A DNA stretch of 32,287 bases. Source: Saprospiraceae bacterium (GTDB lineage Bacteria > Bacteroidota > Bacteroidia > Chitinophagales > JAHQVX01). The stretch spans positions 1 to 32,287 of the forward strand of contig JAHQVX010000044.1 in the NCBI GenBank assembly GCA_019634125.1, given 5' to 3'. A program made the translations under genes and the position numbers. Positions 1 through 8,930 of this stretch are shown piece after piece. Below the pieces are notes generated by a model that was not told the DNA's origin, ran no database searches, and worked only from the letters and a program-made list of their open reading frames with translations. Numbering within the stretch: the first letter of the stretch is position 1; every line of letters starts with the position of its first letter.

Positions 1-247
1 AGCAGATTAATTCGAAATTGAATACAGTGAAAATCCTTGCCACATCAATCTATCCTCTTTTCCCTTCAAAGCTGTGCGCAAAATAGCACTTACCCCACAC
101 TGCCACACAAAGGTGCTCAAATCGCAGATTTCATCCCCGCCACCCACACTAGTCTATTAAAAGAAATGTTGTTTTCCGACATTCCTGTCGATCCAGAATA
201 CTTCAACATGGACTGAGAACTTCTATATTTGACCTTCAAATCAGTTT
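1..247. other. Upstream leader with possible coding remnant
   Basis: No full gene is visible here. Frame 1 is open from base 31 to a TGA at 214-216 and ends in coding-like codons (…DPEYFNMD), but it has no ATG before base 166 and an in-frame stop at 28-30. Frame 3 is open from the window edge to a TAG near base 84. The two frames could be the two halves of a frameshifted gene tail, or chance. I do not recognise either peptide. The last 30 bases hold a promoter-like box for the next gene. Confidence 0.25.
224..231 (+). promoter_or_regulatory. Candidate -7 promoter box (TATATTTG)
   Basis: Exact match to the Bacteroidota TAnnTTTG -7 box, ending 16 bases before the YfhO start codon. No clear TTG -33 element lies at the usual spacing, so this rests on one box and its position. 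Confidence 0.4.
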
Positions 248-2689
248 ATGGATTTCAAAAAGTGGCTACCAGACCTTGTAGTGCTCGGAATTTTCCTCGC
301 ATTAACCTACATCACTTTCGCCCCAGCATTCAGCGGAAAAATCATGGATCAATACGATATCGAAGGCTATAAAGGCATGGCTTCCGAAATCAAAGACTAC
401 CAGGAAAAAGAAGGTAAAACCATTCATTGGACCAACTCCGCCTATTCTGGAATGCCCACTTACATCGTTTCCAACGATGTATTCCTAGAGAGCAACATCG
501 CACGAAAAGTCAACCGATGGATTAGAAAAGCCTTTCCAAACCCTTCTGGTTTACTCTTCATTGGCTTAATTTGTTTTTACATTCTCGCACGAACACTGAA
601 AATAAATCGTTGGTTAGCTGTTGCTGGAGCAGCGGCCTTTATGCTAGGCACGTTCGTAATGACAAGTATTGAAGCCGGCCACGCTTCAAAAATTAACGCA
701 TACGCCTATACGCCCTTAATCCTCGCTGGTCTGCTCTTACTTTTCCAGCAGAAAAAATACTTACTGGGCTTGTTGGCTCTTTCCTTCGGTCTAGCTGCCC
801 AAATCGCATCCAACCACGTACAAATCACCTTTTACATCTTCTTAATTTGCTTGGTCTATTCCATTTATGAATTGATTCAACACATCAAAGGTGGACAGCT
901 GAAAGAACTAATAAAAGCCAGTGCATTTGCCCTAGCTGGTGTTTTAATTGGTGTTGGAGTGAATTACAATTTACTCGCCACCATTCAGAATTATTCCAAA
1001 GAATCTACTCGAAGCACATCAGCACTCACTCCTTTACCGGGAGGCAATCCCAGCCAAGGTTATGAATATGCAACAGGATGGAGTTACGCCCCCATGGAAA
1101 GTATGACGTTACTAATTCCTCGTTTTATGGGCGGGACTTCGGCAGAGCCACTGGGTGAACAATCTAGTTGGTCGGGCAACCGGCAGATTCCTGCCAGCCT
1201 TCAAGAAAACCCTCCAACTTACTGGGGAAAACTACCTAGCACGTCTAGTCCTGTTTATGTAGGTGTCATCATTTCATTCTTATTCATCTTCGCCTTTTTC
1301 ATTCAAAAAGGCGCCTTTCGTTGGTGGATTCTCATTGCTTCTGTTCTTTTATTATTATTGAGTTGGGGGAAATATTCACCCGGCGTCTACGATATCTTCT
1401 ACAATTTTTTTCCCTTCTTCGATAAGTTCCGAACACCCATGATGGCCTTATTGATGATGGGCCTATTGTGGCCGATGTTCGGTTTCCTTGGCTTAGATCG
1501 TCTGGTCCAATCAGAAGATACATCCACCTTCCTCAAACCATTTTACATTTCACTAGGAATTACGGGAGGCTTGGTGCTCGTATTTGGTCTATTGGGCAGC
1601 TTTATGTATTCGTTCAATGGCCTGGTCGACGAGCAACTCCGAGCAGGTGGTTTTTCAATGGAAATGCTTCAACAACTCAAAGCCGATCGCGTGAAACTAT
1701 TGCAACTCGATTCCCTACGAAGCTTGCTATTCTTAGGCTTGGGTGCAGGTGCGATTTGGTTGTACCTCAAGGACATGATTCAAGCGAAATGGGTCTTGGC
1801 TGGAGTGGCCATTTTGTCGTTCCTAGATATTGCATTGGTTAACAAGCGTTATGTAAATGCCGATGATTATGAGGAGTCGAATGTATTCAATAGAAAACTT
1901 TCTGCCGATGGTGTAGATCAAGCCATTCTTCAAGACAACGACTTGCACTACCGAGTGTTTAACAACTCGCCTTCTGTTATGGCCGAGGCGACCACATCGA
2001 GCAATCACAAATCGATTGGCGGCTATAGTGCGGCAAAACTGTTGCGTTATCAAGATATTTTTGATCGCCAGGTTGGTCGCGAAAACACAGAGAATATTTT
2101 AGCGATGCTGAATGCCAAGTATTTTATTGGCCTAAACCAAAATGGGCAGAAAGGGTACCAGCAAAACTCCAGAGCCTTAGGCAATGCCTGGTTCGTTAAC
2201 AATGTACAATTTGGTGCTAATGCCGATGAGGAAATGCGCTTATTGGGCAGCGCCGACTTTAATGATATCGCCATCTTGCCTGTCAGCGTACAAGGAGAAA
2301 TCCCAACGCTGTTGTCTAAAGCGAATAATGGCATTGAACTGACTTCCTATCATCCAGAGCGACTTGAATACAAAGCTCGAAATGGAAATACCTCTTCCCA
2401 ATTCGCCGTTTTCTCGGAGATTTTCTACCAATCTAAGAATGGCGATGGTTGGCAAGCGTATATAAATGGTGAGAAAGTGCCGCATTACCGAACCAATTAT
2501 GCCTTAAGAGGATTGGTTATTCCGGAGGGCGATCATGATATCGTATTCCAGTTTGAGCATCCCGCCTTTAATCGTCAAGCTATGATCTCGAAGATTGCAT
2601 CTGGATTGATCTTATTGTTAGGATTGGGCATTATTGTATTACAGTTTTTAGGTCGAAAAAAAGCAGAGTCGGTTGAAGTCGAAGCATAA
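248..2689 (+). CDS. YfhO-family polytopic membrane protein
   Basis: An 813-residue inner-membrane protein of the bacterial YfhO family, resembling GT-C glycosyltransferases or lipid-linked sugar transfer proteins; the exact substrate is unknown. The N-terminal half has many hydrophobic segments (for example LVVLGIFLALTYITFAPAF at residues 10-30 and further helices between about 95 and 540). A soluble, probably extracytoplasmic domain covers about 545-775, and a final helix (ILLLGLGIIVLQFLG) precedes a short charged tail. A conserved-looking EAGHASK loop sits near residue 143. The ATG start gives a sensible first helix and follows a TAnnTTTG box. The next gene, a glycosyltransferase, starts inside its last codons, supporting a joint role in surface polysaccharide or glycoprotein modification. 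Family assignment is fairly sure; function is inferred. Confidence 0.85.
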   Translation: MDFKKWLPDLVVLGIFLALTYITFAPAFSGKIMDQYDIEGYKGMASEIKDYQEKEGKTIHWTNSAYSGMPTYIVSNDVFLESNIARKVNRWIRKAFPNPSGLLFIGLICFYILARTLKINRWLAVAGAAAFMLGTFVMTSIEAGHASKINAYAYTPLILAGLLLLFQQKKYLLGLLALSFGLAAQIASNHVQITFYIFLICLVYSIYELIQHIKGGQLKELIKASAFALAGVLIGVGVNYNLLATIQNYSKESTRSTSALTPLPGGNPSQGYEYATGWSYAPMESMTLLIPRFMGGTSAEPLGEQSSWSGNRQIPASLQENPPTYWGKLPSTSSPVYVGVIISFLFIFAFFIQKGAFRWWILIASVLLLLLSWGKYSPGVYDIFYNFFPFFDKFRTPMMALLMMGLLWPMFGFLGLDRLVQSEDTSTFLKPFYISLGITGGLVLVFGLLGSFMYSFNGLVDEQLRAGGFSMEMLQQLKADRVKLLQLDSLRSLLFLGLGAGAIWLYLKDMIQAKWVLAGVAILSFLDIALVNKRYVNADDYEESNVFNRKLSADGVDQAILQDNDLHYRVFNNSPSVMAEATTSSNHKSIGGYSAAKLLRYQDIFDRQVGRENTENILAMLNAKYFIGLNQNGQKGYQQNSRALGNAWFVNNVQFGANADEEMRLLGSADFNDIAILPVSVQGEIPTLLSKANNGIELTSYHPERLEYKARNGNTSSQFAVFSEIFYQSKNGDGWQAYINGEKVPHYRTNYALRGLVIPEGDHDIVFQFEHPAFNRQAMISKIASGLILLLGLGIIVLQFLGRKKAESVEVEA
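1291..1313. repeat. Hairpin in YfhO gene, 9 bp arms, 5-nt loop
   Basis: CGCCTTTTT, loop CATTC, exact complement, coding F-A-F-F-I-Q-K-G-A. The longer loop and A/T-rich arms make chance somewhat likelier than for the others. Confidence 0.6.
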
Positions 2690-3959
2690 AGCACTCCTCG
2701 TAACGTATTACTGGCCGCCTTGCGGGGGTGTAAGTGTGATGCGTTGGTTGAAGTTTTGCAAGTACTTGCCTGAAATGGGTATTGAGCCTATCGTATACGC
2801 GCCTGCAAATGCAGATTATCCTACCCGAGACGATGTGCTGACGAAACAAATTCCATCATCTCTTCAGGTATTGATGCGTCCGATTCGGGAGCCTAACTCC
2901 GTCTTTAAAAAGCTAACATTCCGAAAGGACACGAATTACGGCAGTGATGTATTTTCGGATAAATCGTCTTGGATGAAGCGGCAAGCGTTGAAAATTCGCG
3001 CCAATTATTTCATTCCCGATTCGCGTATGTTCTGGATTAAGCCTTCGGTGAAGTATTTACGAGAATATTTAGAGGAAAACCCGGTAGATATTCTAATCAC
3101 CAACGGAACGCCACATAGTTGCCACGTAATTGGATTCGAATTGAAGCAGTTGTTTCCTGATTTACCTTGGTTAGCTGATTTTCGGGATCCTTGGATGGAG
3201 ATTGATTTTTTCGAGGAATTGAATTTAAGCGCGCGTGCGCGCGCTTCACATGAGCAACTCGAAAAGGCTGTACTTACTACCGCAGATGCCATTACCACGG
3301 TAAGTCCGAGTTGGGCCGATTTGTTTGCCGCCAAAGGCGGCAAAAACATCCACACCATCACCAATGGCTACGATATCGACGACTTTCATTACTTAAAACC
3401 CTACGAGAAGCAAAAGCCATACCTCATCAGCCATGTAGGTACATTAAATGCTTCTCGGAACGCCGAATCGTTTTGGGCAGTCTTGCATCAACTCCAACGT
3501 GAACAACCACAACTCGCCGAACAACTAGAAGTACTTTTGGTGGGCCCGATCGATCAAAGTATCCAAGCAGCTGCCGAGCAATTAGGGGGAATGGTGCGAC
3601 TCACCTCCTCTGTTCCGCATAAAGCAGCCATTAGCATTATGAAAGCCAGTGATATCCTCTGGCTGGCCAATAACTCTACCGGAGCCACTAAGGGCAGAAT
3701 CCCCGCAAAATTGTTTGAATACATCGGTGCGGAAAAACCCATTCTCTACACGGGATCATTAGACAACGACGCCGCACACATTATTCAAACACACCAACTT
3801 GGTCATTGTATGGACTTCCATGCCGCCGAAGGCGGCATGGAATTTATCCAGAAAACCCTGGCCCAACCCAATGAAAAATCTACCATCGACCCTACACCCT
3901 TTCAACGAAAAACATTAACCCAACAACTCGTTAACGTTTTACACCAACTCGTCAAATAA
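2673..3959 (+). CDS. Glycosyltransferase, GT4-like (GT-B fold)
   Basis: A 428-residue cytoplasmic or peripheral-membrane glycosyltransferase that should transfer a sugar from a nucleotide donor to an envelope glycan. The N-terminus has the YYWPPCGGVSVMRWLKF motif typical of Bacteroidota GT4-like enzymes, with glycine-rich acceptor-side loop. The C-terminal half has a GT1/GT4 donor-site signature (PAKLFEYIGAEKPIL, near residue 350) with the E-x7-E-like acidic residues. The start is a TTG overlapping the YfhO gene by 17 bases; no closer ATG or GTG gives a full N-terminus, so translational coupling is likely. Three perfect short-loop hairpins (3227-3246, 3324-3344, 3816-3842) lie inside this gene, coding SARARA, AAKGG and AAEGG. 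Donor and acceptor cannot be told from sequence. Confidence 0.85.
   Translation: MKSKHKALLVTYYWPPCGGVSVMRWLKFCKYLPEMGIEPIVYAPANADYPTRDDVLTKQIPSSLQVLMRPIREPNSVFKKLTFRKDTNYGSDVFSDKSSWMKRQALKIRANYFIPDSRMFWIKPSVKYLREYLEENPVDILITNGTPHSCHVIGFELKQLFPDLPWLADFRDPWMEIDFFEELNLSARARASHEQLEKAVLTTADAITTVSPSWADLFAAKGGKNIHTITNGYDIDDFHYLKPYEKQKPYLISHVGTLNASRNAESFWAVLHQLQREQPQLAEQLEVLLVGPIDQSIQAAAEQLGGMVRLTSSVPHKAAISIMKASDILWLANNSTGATKGRIPAKLFEYIGAEKPILYTGSLDNDAAHIIQTHQLGHCMDFHAAEGGMEFIQKTLAQPNEKSTIDPTPFQRKTLTQQLVNVLHQLVK
3227..3246. repeat. Short-loop hairpin in glycosyltransferase gene
   Basis: Arms AAGCGCGC and GCGCGCTT are perfect complements around loop GTGC (9 bp if the loop is taken as TG). It is in frame and codes S-A-R-A-R-A. 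Confidence 0.85.
3324..3344. repeat. Short-loop hairpin, 9 bp arms, AAA loop
   Basis: TTTGCCGCC, loop AAA, then the exact complement. It codes F-A-A-K-G-G-K. The core GCCGCC-nAA-GGCGGC recurs about 500 bases downstream. Confidence 0.9.
3816..3842. repeat. Short-loop hairpin, 12 bp arms, GAA loop
   Basis: TTCCATGCCGCC, loop GAA, then the exact 12-base complement; closed C-GAA-G. It codes H-A-A-E-G-G-M near the end of the glycosyltransferase gene. Confidence 0.95.
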
Positions 3960-4031
3960 AGCCATAAAAATCCATCCGGCTTGTAACAATTCTATAACTT
4001 CGAATACTAACTTAGAGTAAAACAACCTAAA

Positions 4032-4094
4032 ATGATTCTTCTACTCGTATTTCTAATCGTTGTTGCCATAACTGCAGCTGTTAAAGCATTATAA
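4032..4094 (+). CDS. Putative 20-aa hydrophobic micro-protein
   Basis: An ATG-to-TAA reading frame too short for the ORF track, encoding MILLLVFLIVVAITAAVKAL. The peptide is almost entirely hydrophobic, long enough for one membrane span, with a single lysine near its C-terminus. It ends five bases before the ATG of the ABC ATPase gene, in the right place to be a leader ORF or a small membrane subunit of that exporter. TAnnTT-like boxes lie about 20-30 bases upstream (3995-4002, 4008-4015). A random 20-codon frame is common, so the hydrophobicity and placement are the only support; it may be spurious. Confidence 0.35.
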   Translation: MILLLVFLIVVAITAAVKAL

Positions 4095-4099
4095 GATTT

Positions 4100-5029
4100 A
4101 TGCCAATACTTGACATTCGTGGCGCTAGTAAGCATTACAGAAACGTTGCCGCGGTAGATCGAGTGTCTTTTGAAGTTCCTAAAGGAAAAATTTTTGGATT
4201 ACTCGGTCCTAACGGAGCTGGAAAAACCTCATTAATTCGTATGATTACCCAAATCACTGGCCTCGATGAAGGCGAGATCTTTTTTGATGGGAATCAACTA
4301 CACCCTAGACATACCGCAGAAATTGGCTACATGCCCGAAGAACGTGGCCTCTATAAAAAGATGCAAGTCGGCGATCAGCTCATGTACTTGGCGCAACTTA
4401 AAGACATGAGCGCAAAAGAAGCCAAAACCCGAATTAAAGAGTGGCTAGATCGGTTCGATATCAACGATTGGTGGCCGAAAAAAATTGAAGACTTGTCCAA
4501 AGGCATGCAGCAAAAAGTACAGTTCATCTCTACGGTCATGCATCAGCCTAAATTACTTATCCTAGATGAGCCCTTCTCAGGTCTTGACCCAATTAACGCA
4601 ACACTTATTCGAGAAGAAATTTTTAGAATGGTGAAAGAAGAAAACATTTCCGTGATTTTCTCTACGCATAGAATGGAGCAAGTCGAGGAAATTTGTGAAG
4701 ACATCGCCCTGATCAATCAAGGCAAGTGCATCCTTTACGGTGAAGTAGATGAACTCAAGCAACAGTTCAAGAAAAATAAATTCTCCATGCAACATGTGGG
4801 AGAACTTCCAGAAGATTTCGGCACCGACTTTGAAATGGAAAATGTAGATGCACACAACCACATTTTTTCCATTAAAGAAGGGCAAGCATCGAACGAACTG
4901 CTTAGAAAGCTAGTAGATCGAGGCGTTCAAGTCACCGGATTCAACGAAATCTTACCCACTATGAATGAGATTTTCATCGAACAAGTTCAATCGAATCGCG
5001 TTATGACTCCTAAAACCGAAGCCGTATGA
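4100..5029 (+). CDS. ABC transporter ATP-binding protein (NatA type)
   Basis: A 309-residue cytoplasmic ATPase that would drive the permease encoded next. All the expected motifs are present: Walker A GPNGAGKTSL near residue 37, the ABC signature LSKGMQQKVQF near 131, Walker B LLILDEPFSGLD near 150, and the H-loop in STHRMEQ near 190. The C-terminal ~100 residues are a family-typical extension of NatA/CcmA-like exporters. Its stop overlaps the start of the permease gene by 4 bases (ATGA), so the two are co-translated. By family analogy the pair exports sodium or another small cation or metabolite, but NatA-like ATPases serve many substrates and nothing here fixes it. Confidence 0.9.
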   Translation: MPILDIRGASKHYRNVAAVDRVSFEVPKGKIFGLLGPNGAGKTSLIRMITQITGLDEGEIFFDGNQLHPRHTAEIGYMPEERGLYKKMQVGDQLMYLAQLKDMSAKEAKTRIKEWLDRFDINDWWPKKIEDLSKGMQQKVQFISTVMHQPKLLILDEPFSGLDPINATLIREEIFRMVKEENISVIFSTHRMEQVEEICEDIALINQGKCILYGEVDELKQQFKKNKFSMQHVGELPEDFGTDFEMENVDAHNHIFSIKEGQASNELLRKLVDRGVQVTGFNEILPTMNEIFIEQVQSNRVMTPKTEAV

Positions 5030-6333
5030 AAAAAATGTGGGTCATCATTAAACGGGAATACCTTACGCGGGTAAAAAAACGCTCCTTTCTCATCAGCACC
5101 TTACTGGTTCCCCTTTTAATCACCGCCTTCTACGCTGCAATGATTCTATTAGCTACTGGGCAAGGTGGAGCTTCAAAGAAGAGCATTGCCGTTGTAGATG
5201 AAAGTGGTCAGTTCCTTCAAAAGTTTCGTGATTCAAAAGCTGTGGTATTTAAATATCCAAAGGGTACATTAGAAGAAGTGAAAGCCAGCTCGAAAGAAGC
5301 CGAATACACTGGAATTTTACACATTCCAACCATCGATATCTACAAACCAAACGACAATATCACTTACTTTTCAGATGGCACCTTAGGCCTTGCAGCCAAT
5401 GAATACATCGAAAATCAATTACGACGCCGCATCAAAGACTTACGGATGGAAGACCAACAAATCGATAAGGAGTTGTTGGAATCCTTAGAAGTGGATCTTT
5501 CATTAACTAAAGAAGGGTTGTTTGAAGTCAATAAAGACCAAACCGCTGAAGGCATTCTAAGTGGCATTGGCTATGTGATGGGCCTACTCCTGTATTTTGT
5601 CTTATTCTTCTTCGGTATGATGGTCATGCGGGCCGTAAAAGAAGAGAAAACTAACCGTATTGTAGAAGTTATTGTTTCCTCTGTAAAGCCCATGCAGTTG
5701 ATGTTTGGGAAAATCATTGGAATCAGTTTTGTCGGCTTAACCCAATTCCTCATTTGGGGCTTTTTAATGTACGGCGGCTATGCCTTGCTATTGCCTCTGA
5801 TGCTTCGGAAAAATGGAATAGACCAGCAAGCCTTTAATAGCGGAGAATTGTCAAAGGAACAAGTTGACAACTTACCAGACATCTCTCAACTTATGTACGA
5901 CTTAGCGAATTATGGCGGCTATGGCGAATTGATTTTTTACTTTTTATTCTTCTTCCTAGGTGGTTACCTCATTTATGCCTCGTTGTTTTCAGCTGTTGGT
6001 TCTGCCATTGAAGATGAAAACGATGCCCAGCAATTGATGTTACCCGTCATGATGCCGATTATTATTGGTGTAGTCATCTTATCCACCTTATTTAACGACC
6101 CACATAATCCTGTGGCTACTTGGGCTTCGATTATCCCATTAACCTCGCCTATTGTTATGCCAGCAAGAATTCCCTTTGATCCACCATTGTGGCAGAGAAT
6201 AGCATCAATAGTTTCACTTGTTATTTCCGTATTCTTCTTTGTCTGGTTATCGGCCAAGATTTTCCGCGTAGGCATACTGATGTATGGCAAACGGGTAAAT
6301 CTAAAAGAAGTGATTAAGTGGCTTCGGTACTAG
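5026..6333 (+). CDS. ABC-2 type permease (NatB-like)
   Basis: A 435-residue inner-membrane partner of the preceding ATPase. It follows the ABC-2 permease plan: a first helix after a basic start (RVKKRSFLISTLLVPLLITAFYAAM, residues 14-40), a large extracytoplasmic domain to about residue 175, then a cluster of five or so helices. The stretch MRAVKEEKTNRIVEVIVSSVKPMQLMFGKI, at about 200-230, is the typical coupling region of NatB/YhaP-type permeases. Its stop codon lies in a CTAG tetranucleotide shared with the convergent gene, so no intergenic space is left for a separate terminator. Confidence 0.88.
   Translation: MKKMWVIIKREYLTRVKKRSFLISTLLVPLLITAFYAAMILLATGQGGASKKSIAVVDESGQFLQKFRDSKAVVFKYPKGTLEEVKASSKEAEYTGILHIPTIDIYKPNDNITYFSDGTLGLAANEYIENQLRRRIKDLRMEDQQIDKELLESLEVDLSLTKEGLFEVNKDQTAEGILSGIGYVMGLLLYFVLFFFGMMVMRAVKEEKTNRIVEVIVSSVKPMQLMFGKIIGISFVGLTQFLIWGFLMYGGYALLLPLMLRKNGIDQQAFNSGELSKEQVDNLPDISQLMYDLANYGGYGELIFYFLFFFLGGYLIYASLFSAVGSAIEDENDAQQLMLPVMMPIIIGVVILSTLFNDPHNPVATWASIIPLTSPIVMPARIPFDPPLWQRIASIVSLVISVFFFVWLSAKIFRVGILMYGKRVNLKEVIKWLRY
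6330..6333. other. CTAG shared by two convergent stop codons
   Basis: CTAG read on + gives the TAG of the permease gene (6331-6333) and on - gives the TAG of the DUF5916 gene (6332-6330). The same arrangement recurs at 18461-18464. Confidence 0.9.
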
Positions 6334-8810
6334 CTTTTCGGCTTTTTGTTCTTCCGAAGGGTATTGTAATCAATGAAATAAGAGACTTTCAGATTAATGA
6401 CATCCGTTTGATCGGCATCCAGTAATTCGCCGAAGTTGTTGAAAAAACCCGTTCGAGTCGTTTCTTGGAAGTCGGAAATCTGCTTTTTATACACTAAAAA
6501 CACATCACTACCTGGAGCGAATCGCCAGTTGAAGATAGCATCTAAATTATACGCCGAAAAGTTGAAGTCAGGCGCCGTGTATTCTGGATTTAAGTCTAAC
6601 TGTCCGTCACTTCTGCGCAGGTTATAGAAATTCTCATAACTTCCTTTATCCCATACATATCGGTTGTTGAGATTGAGGTTCATGTTTTCGTTGAACTTAT
6701 AGCTGAGGTCAAATCCCGCGTTCTGTCGCAATCGGTCACGCTCGCCCATAATCACATCTGAATCCACTTCATCTACATAACCGATATCGTCAGGTCTACT
6801 GTTGTAATTGTAATTCCCGCGTAACAATACTTTATCACTGAAGCGAATTCGTGGTGCGATAAATGCATTATACACCCGAATGGAGTAATAACCGTTAGAA
6901 ACGCCATGTTCTATTTCAGTATCGAAGGCAAATGTTTTCCGATAGTCGGAAGAAAAGCCCATCCCATACCATCCAAAATCTGGGCGTTGGAAGAAGGTTT
7001 CAAAGTCGCCTTGTCGGGGCTCAAAGAAGTCTTTACGGCCTTCTGGGCGTTGAACAGTATACACCCACATATTGTTAAAGTTCTTGAAAGTAGCAAAGGC
7101 ATTCATTCGGGCAGCATAAGCTGTTCTTAGGGAAGGCTGGTAAAGGTTCTCAATCCATGTATTGGCTCGAATGCCGTAATTCTGGAACGTGTTCGTAGGC
7201 TCGTTTACATTGTAACTTCCCCATAAACCATATTCCAGCTGGTTGTTTGTAAATAGAAGTCCAAGATCATTCCGATCGAATTCATCGGATTCAACACTCA
7301 TAAACCCGCCATAGTTGAAGGTTCCACTAATTTTTCCACCTTCGATAAAGGAGGAGAAACCAACATTATTGTTGGTTTCTAACTTTTCAAACACAGTACC
7401 AGATCCATTCTGATAAAAGACAGAGTCTTGGGTAAATATCTGGCTAAGGTTGAAATTCCCTTCCACACCATACTCTACATTTTTATCATTGATTCGAAAT
7501 CCAACACCAGTTACATTCGCGTCACGACCATTTTTAGCCCGGGCTACATTGGTATTAATCAGATTGATTGAAGAGGAGTTCTTTAATGTTTGGTCGAATA
7601 CAACAATATTGTAGTTGGTAAAAGGATCAATCAGGGCTTCTCGACTTTCATTGGTCACAGAGTCGACAACGAGTGCTGTGGCTTCATCTGTAAAGGCGTT
7701 AAAAACACCAATACCAAGGCCGTTTTTGGTTCGTCCAGAAATTTTAGTGGCATTCAGCAGTTTTGTCCGGCCGGGTAATTCCGTCACTTCTTCGTTGGCT
7801 CCAAGGTCGGAATATGGATCAAACTGGAAGCTTAATTGCCCAATTCGCCGGGAATAAAAGAGGTTGTTCTTGGAGAAGAGTTCCGTGCCTTCTGTAAAGA
7901 AGGCGCGGTTTTCATTAAATACTTGCTCGAAAGGCCCTAGGTTAAGTATCTGCTCGTCGGAGCGAACACCGCCAAAATCAGGAATAAGAGTCATGTCGAG
8001 GGTGAAACTCTCATTCAAACCATACTTTAAGTCCATTCCAGCATTAAAGTCTGCCTCTGTGGATGAGCCTGTTGAGCGGCCGATATTGGTAGAGATGAAT
8101 GGAGACAAATTCAACCGAACAGGTGGGTCTATACTTGTTACTCCAGTTAGTTTCCCAGATTGATTGATGAAACCCGCTTGATTCACATCTACGCGGTTCC
8201 AGGATACTTCCTCCCGGTCTCTTCGAATCACTCGCACGAAATTCAATCCCCAATCTTGTACATCGGTTTTAGGAAATCGTATGGCATAATACGGCACTTT
8301 GATTTCTGCTATCCAGCCATCCTCAACAATCTTCACATTACTTTCCCAAACAGCATCCCAACTACTATCTTCTCGTCCTTGTTCACTAAATTTCAGGTCT
8401 AATTGTACACCCGCGGCAGTTACAAAAAATCCAAATCCATTTTGATCATCGTTGAAGGTGTCTAATACGATGGCTAAACGATCGGCATTCACATTGAATT
8501 GATCGCGTTGGCCAAGTTCTTTTAGGATTAACGAAGGGTCATCGTACATCTTAGCTCCGAAATAGATGGCATTGTTATCGTAGACCACCTTAATTTCTGT
8601 CTTCTGACTGGCTGATTCATCTGGATTGGGGCGGAACTGTATGAAATCTGTTGCTACCGGGACATTTTCCCAAGCGGCATCATCGAGATTTCCGTCAATT
8701 TTAGGAGCTTCTGAAATACGAACCGCATTTAATTCTCTTTCTTGTGCGATTGTAAGTACTCCTCCGACTAATAACGCAATGGTTATCAAGGCTTTGCTGA
8801 AAGTGCGCAT
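6330..8810 (-). CDS. CBM9-like / DUF5916 outer-membrane protein
   Basis: An 826-residue exported protein. It starts with a signal peptide (ALITIALLVGGVLTIAQE). Residues about 28-215 form a CBM9-like sugar-binding module, recognisable from KIDGNLDDAAWENVP, the NAIYFGAKMYD strand and later conserved aromatics. The rest matches the DUF5916 region: long, aromatic-rich alternating strands, consistent with an outer-membrane beta-barrel of the kind found with CBM9 domains in Bacteroidota. No catalytic residues are apparent, so a binding or structural role at the outer membrane is likely. It is transcribed divergently from ppx/gppA with its own TAAATTTG promoter box. Domain identity is confident; ligand and role are unknown. 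Confidence 0.85.
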   Translation of the reverse strand: MRTFSKALITIALLVGGVLTIAQERELNAVRISEAPKIDGNLDDAAWENVPVATDFIQFRPNPDESASQKTEIKVVYDNNAIYFGAKMYDDPSLILKELGQRDQFNVNADRLAIVLDTFNDDQNGFGFFVTAAGVQLDLKFSEQGREDSSWDAVWESNVKIVEDGWIAEIKVPYYAIRFPKTDVQDWGLNFVRVIRRDREEVSWNRVDVNQAGFINQSGKLTGVTSIDPPVRLNLSPFISTNIGRSTGSSTEADFNAGMDLKYGLNESFTLDMTLIPDFGGVRSDEQILNLGPFEQVFNENRAFFTEGTELFSKNNLFYSRRIGQLSFQFDPYSDLGANEEVTELPGRTKLLNATKISGRTKNGLGIGVFNAFTDEATALVVDSVTNESREALIDPFTNYNIVVFDQTLKNSSSINLINTNVARAKNGRDANVTGVGFRINDKNVEYGVEGNFNLSQIFTQDSVFYQNGSGTVFEKLETNNNVGFSSFIEGGKISGTFNYGGFMSVESDEFDRNDLGLLFTNNQLEYGLWGSYNVNEPTNTFQNYGIRANTWIENLYQPSLRTAYAARMNAFATFKNFNNMWVYTVQRPEGRKDFFEPRQGDFETFFQRPDFGWYGMGFSSDYRKTFAFDTEIEHGVSNGYYSIRVYNAFIAPRIRFSDKVLLRGNYNYNSRPDDIGYVDEVDSDVIMGERDRLRQNAGFDLSYKFNENMNLNLNNRYVWDKGSYENFYNLRRSDGQLDLNPEYTAPDFNFSAYNLDAIFNWRFAPGSDVFLVYKKQISDFQETTRTGFFNNFGELLDADQTDVINLKVSYFIDYNTLRKNKKPKS

Positions 8811-8868
8811 GAATGTAGGGTTATTGATGTAGAGGTCTTTCGTTAAACTTATTTTATACTATAGACTG

Positions 8869-8876
8869 CAAATTTA
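8869..8876 (-). promoter_or_regulatory. Candidate -7 box (TAAATTTG) for DUF5916 gene
   Basis: Exact TAnnTTTG on the minus strand, about 60 bases before the ATG at 8810. No convincing -33 TTG is visible. Confidence 0.4.
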
Positions 8877-8907
8877 GAACCATGTTACGTGAGAAATGAT
8901 TTTTTTT

Positions 8908-8930
8908 ATCTTCGTGTTGTTTAAACAACA
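8908..8930 (+). promoter_or_regulatory. -7-like box and 16-nt palindrome before ppx/gppA
   Basis: TATCTTCG (one base off TAnnTTTG) is followed directly by TGTTGTTTAAACAACA, a perfect 16-base palindrome at 8915-8930 that ends three bases before the start codon. It would overlap the transcription start and ribosome entry site, so it could be an operator or a 5'-end hairpin. Confidence 0.4.
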
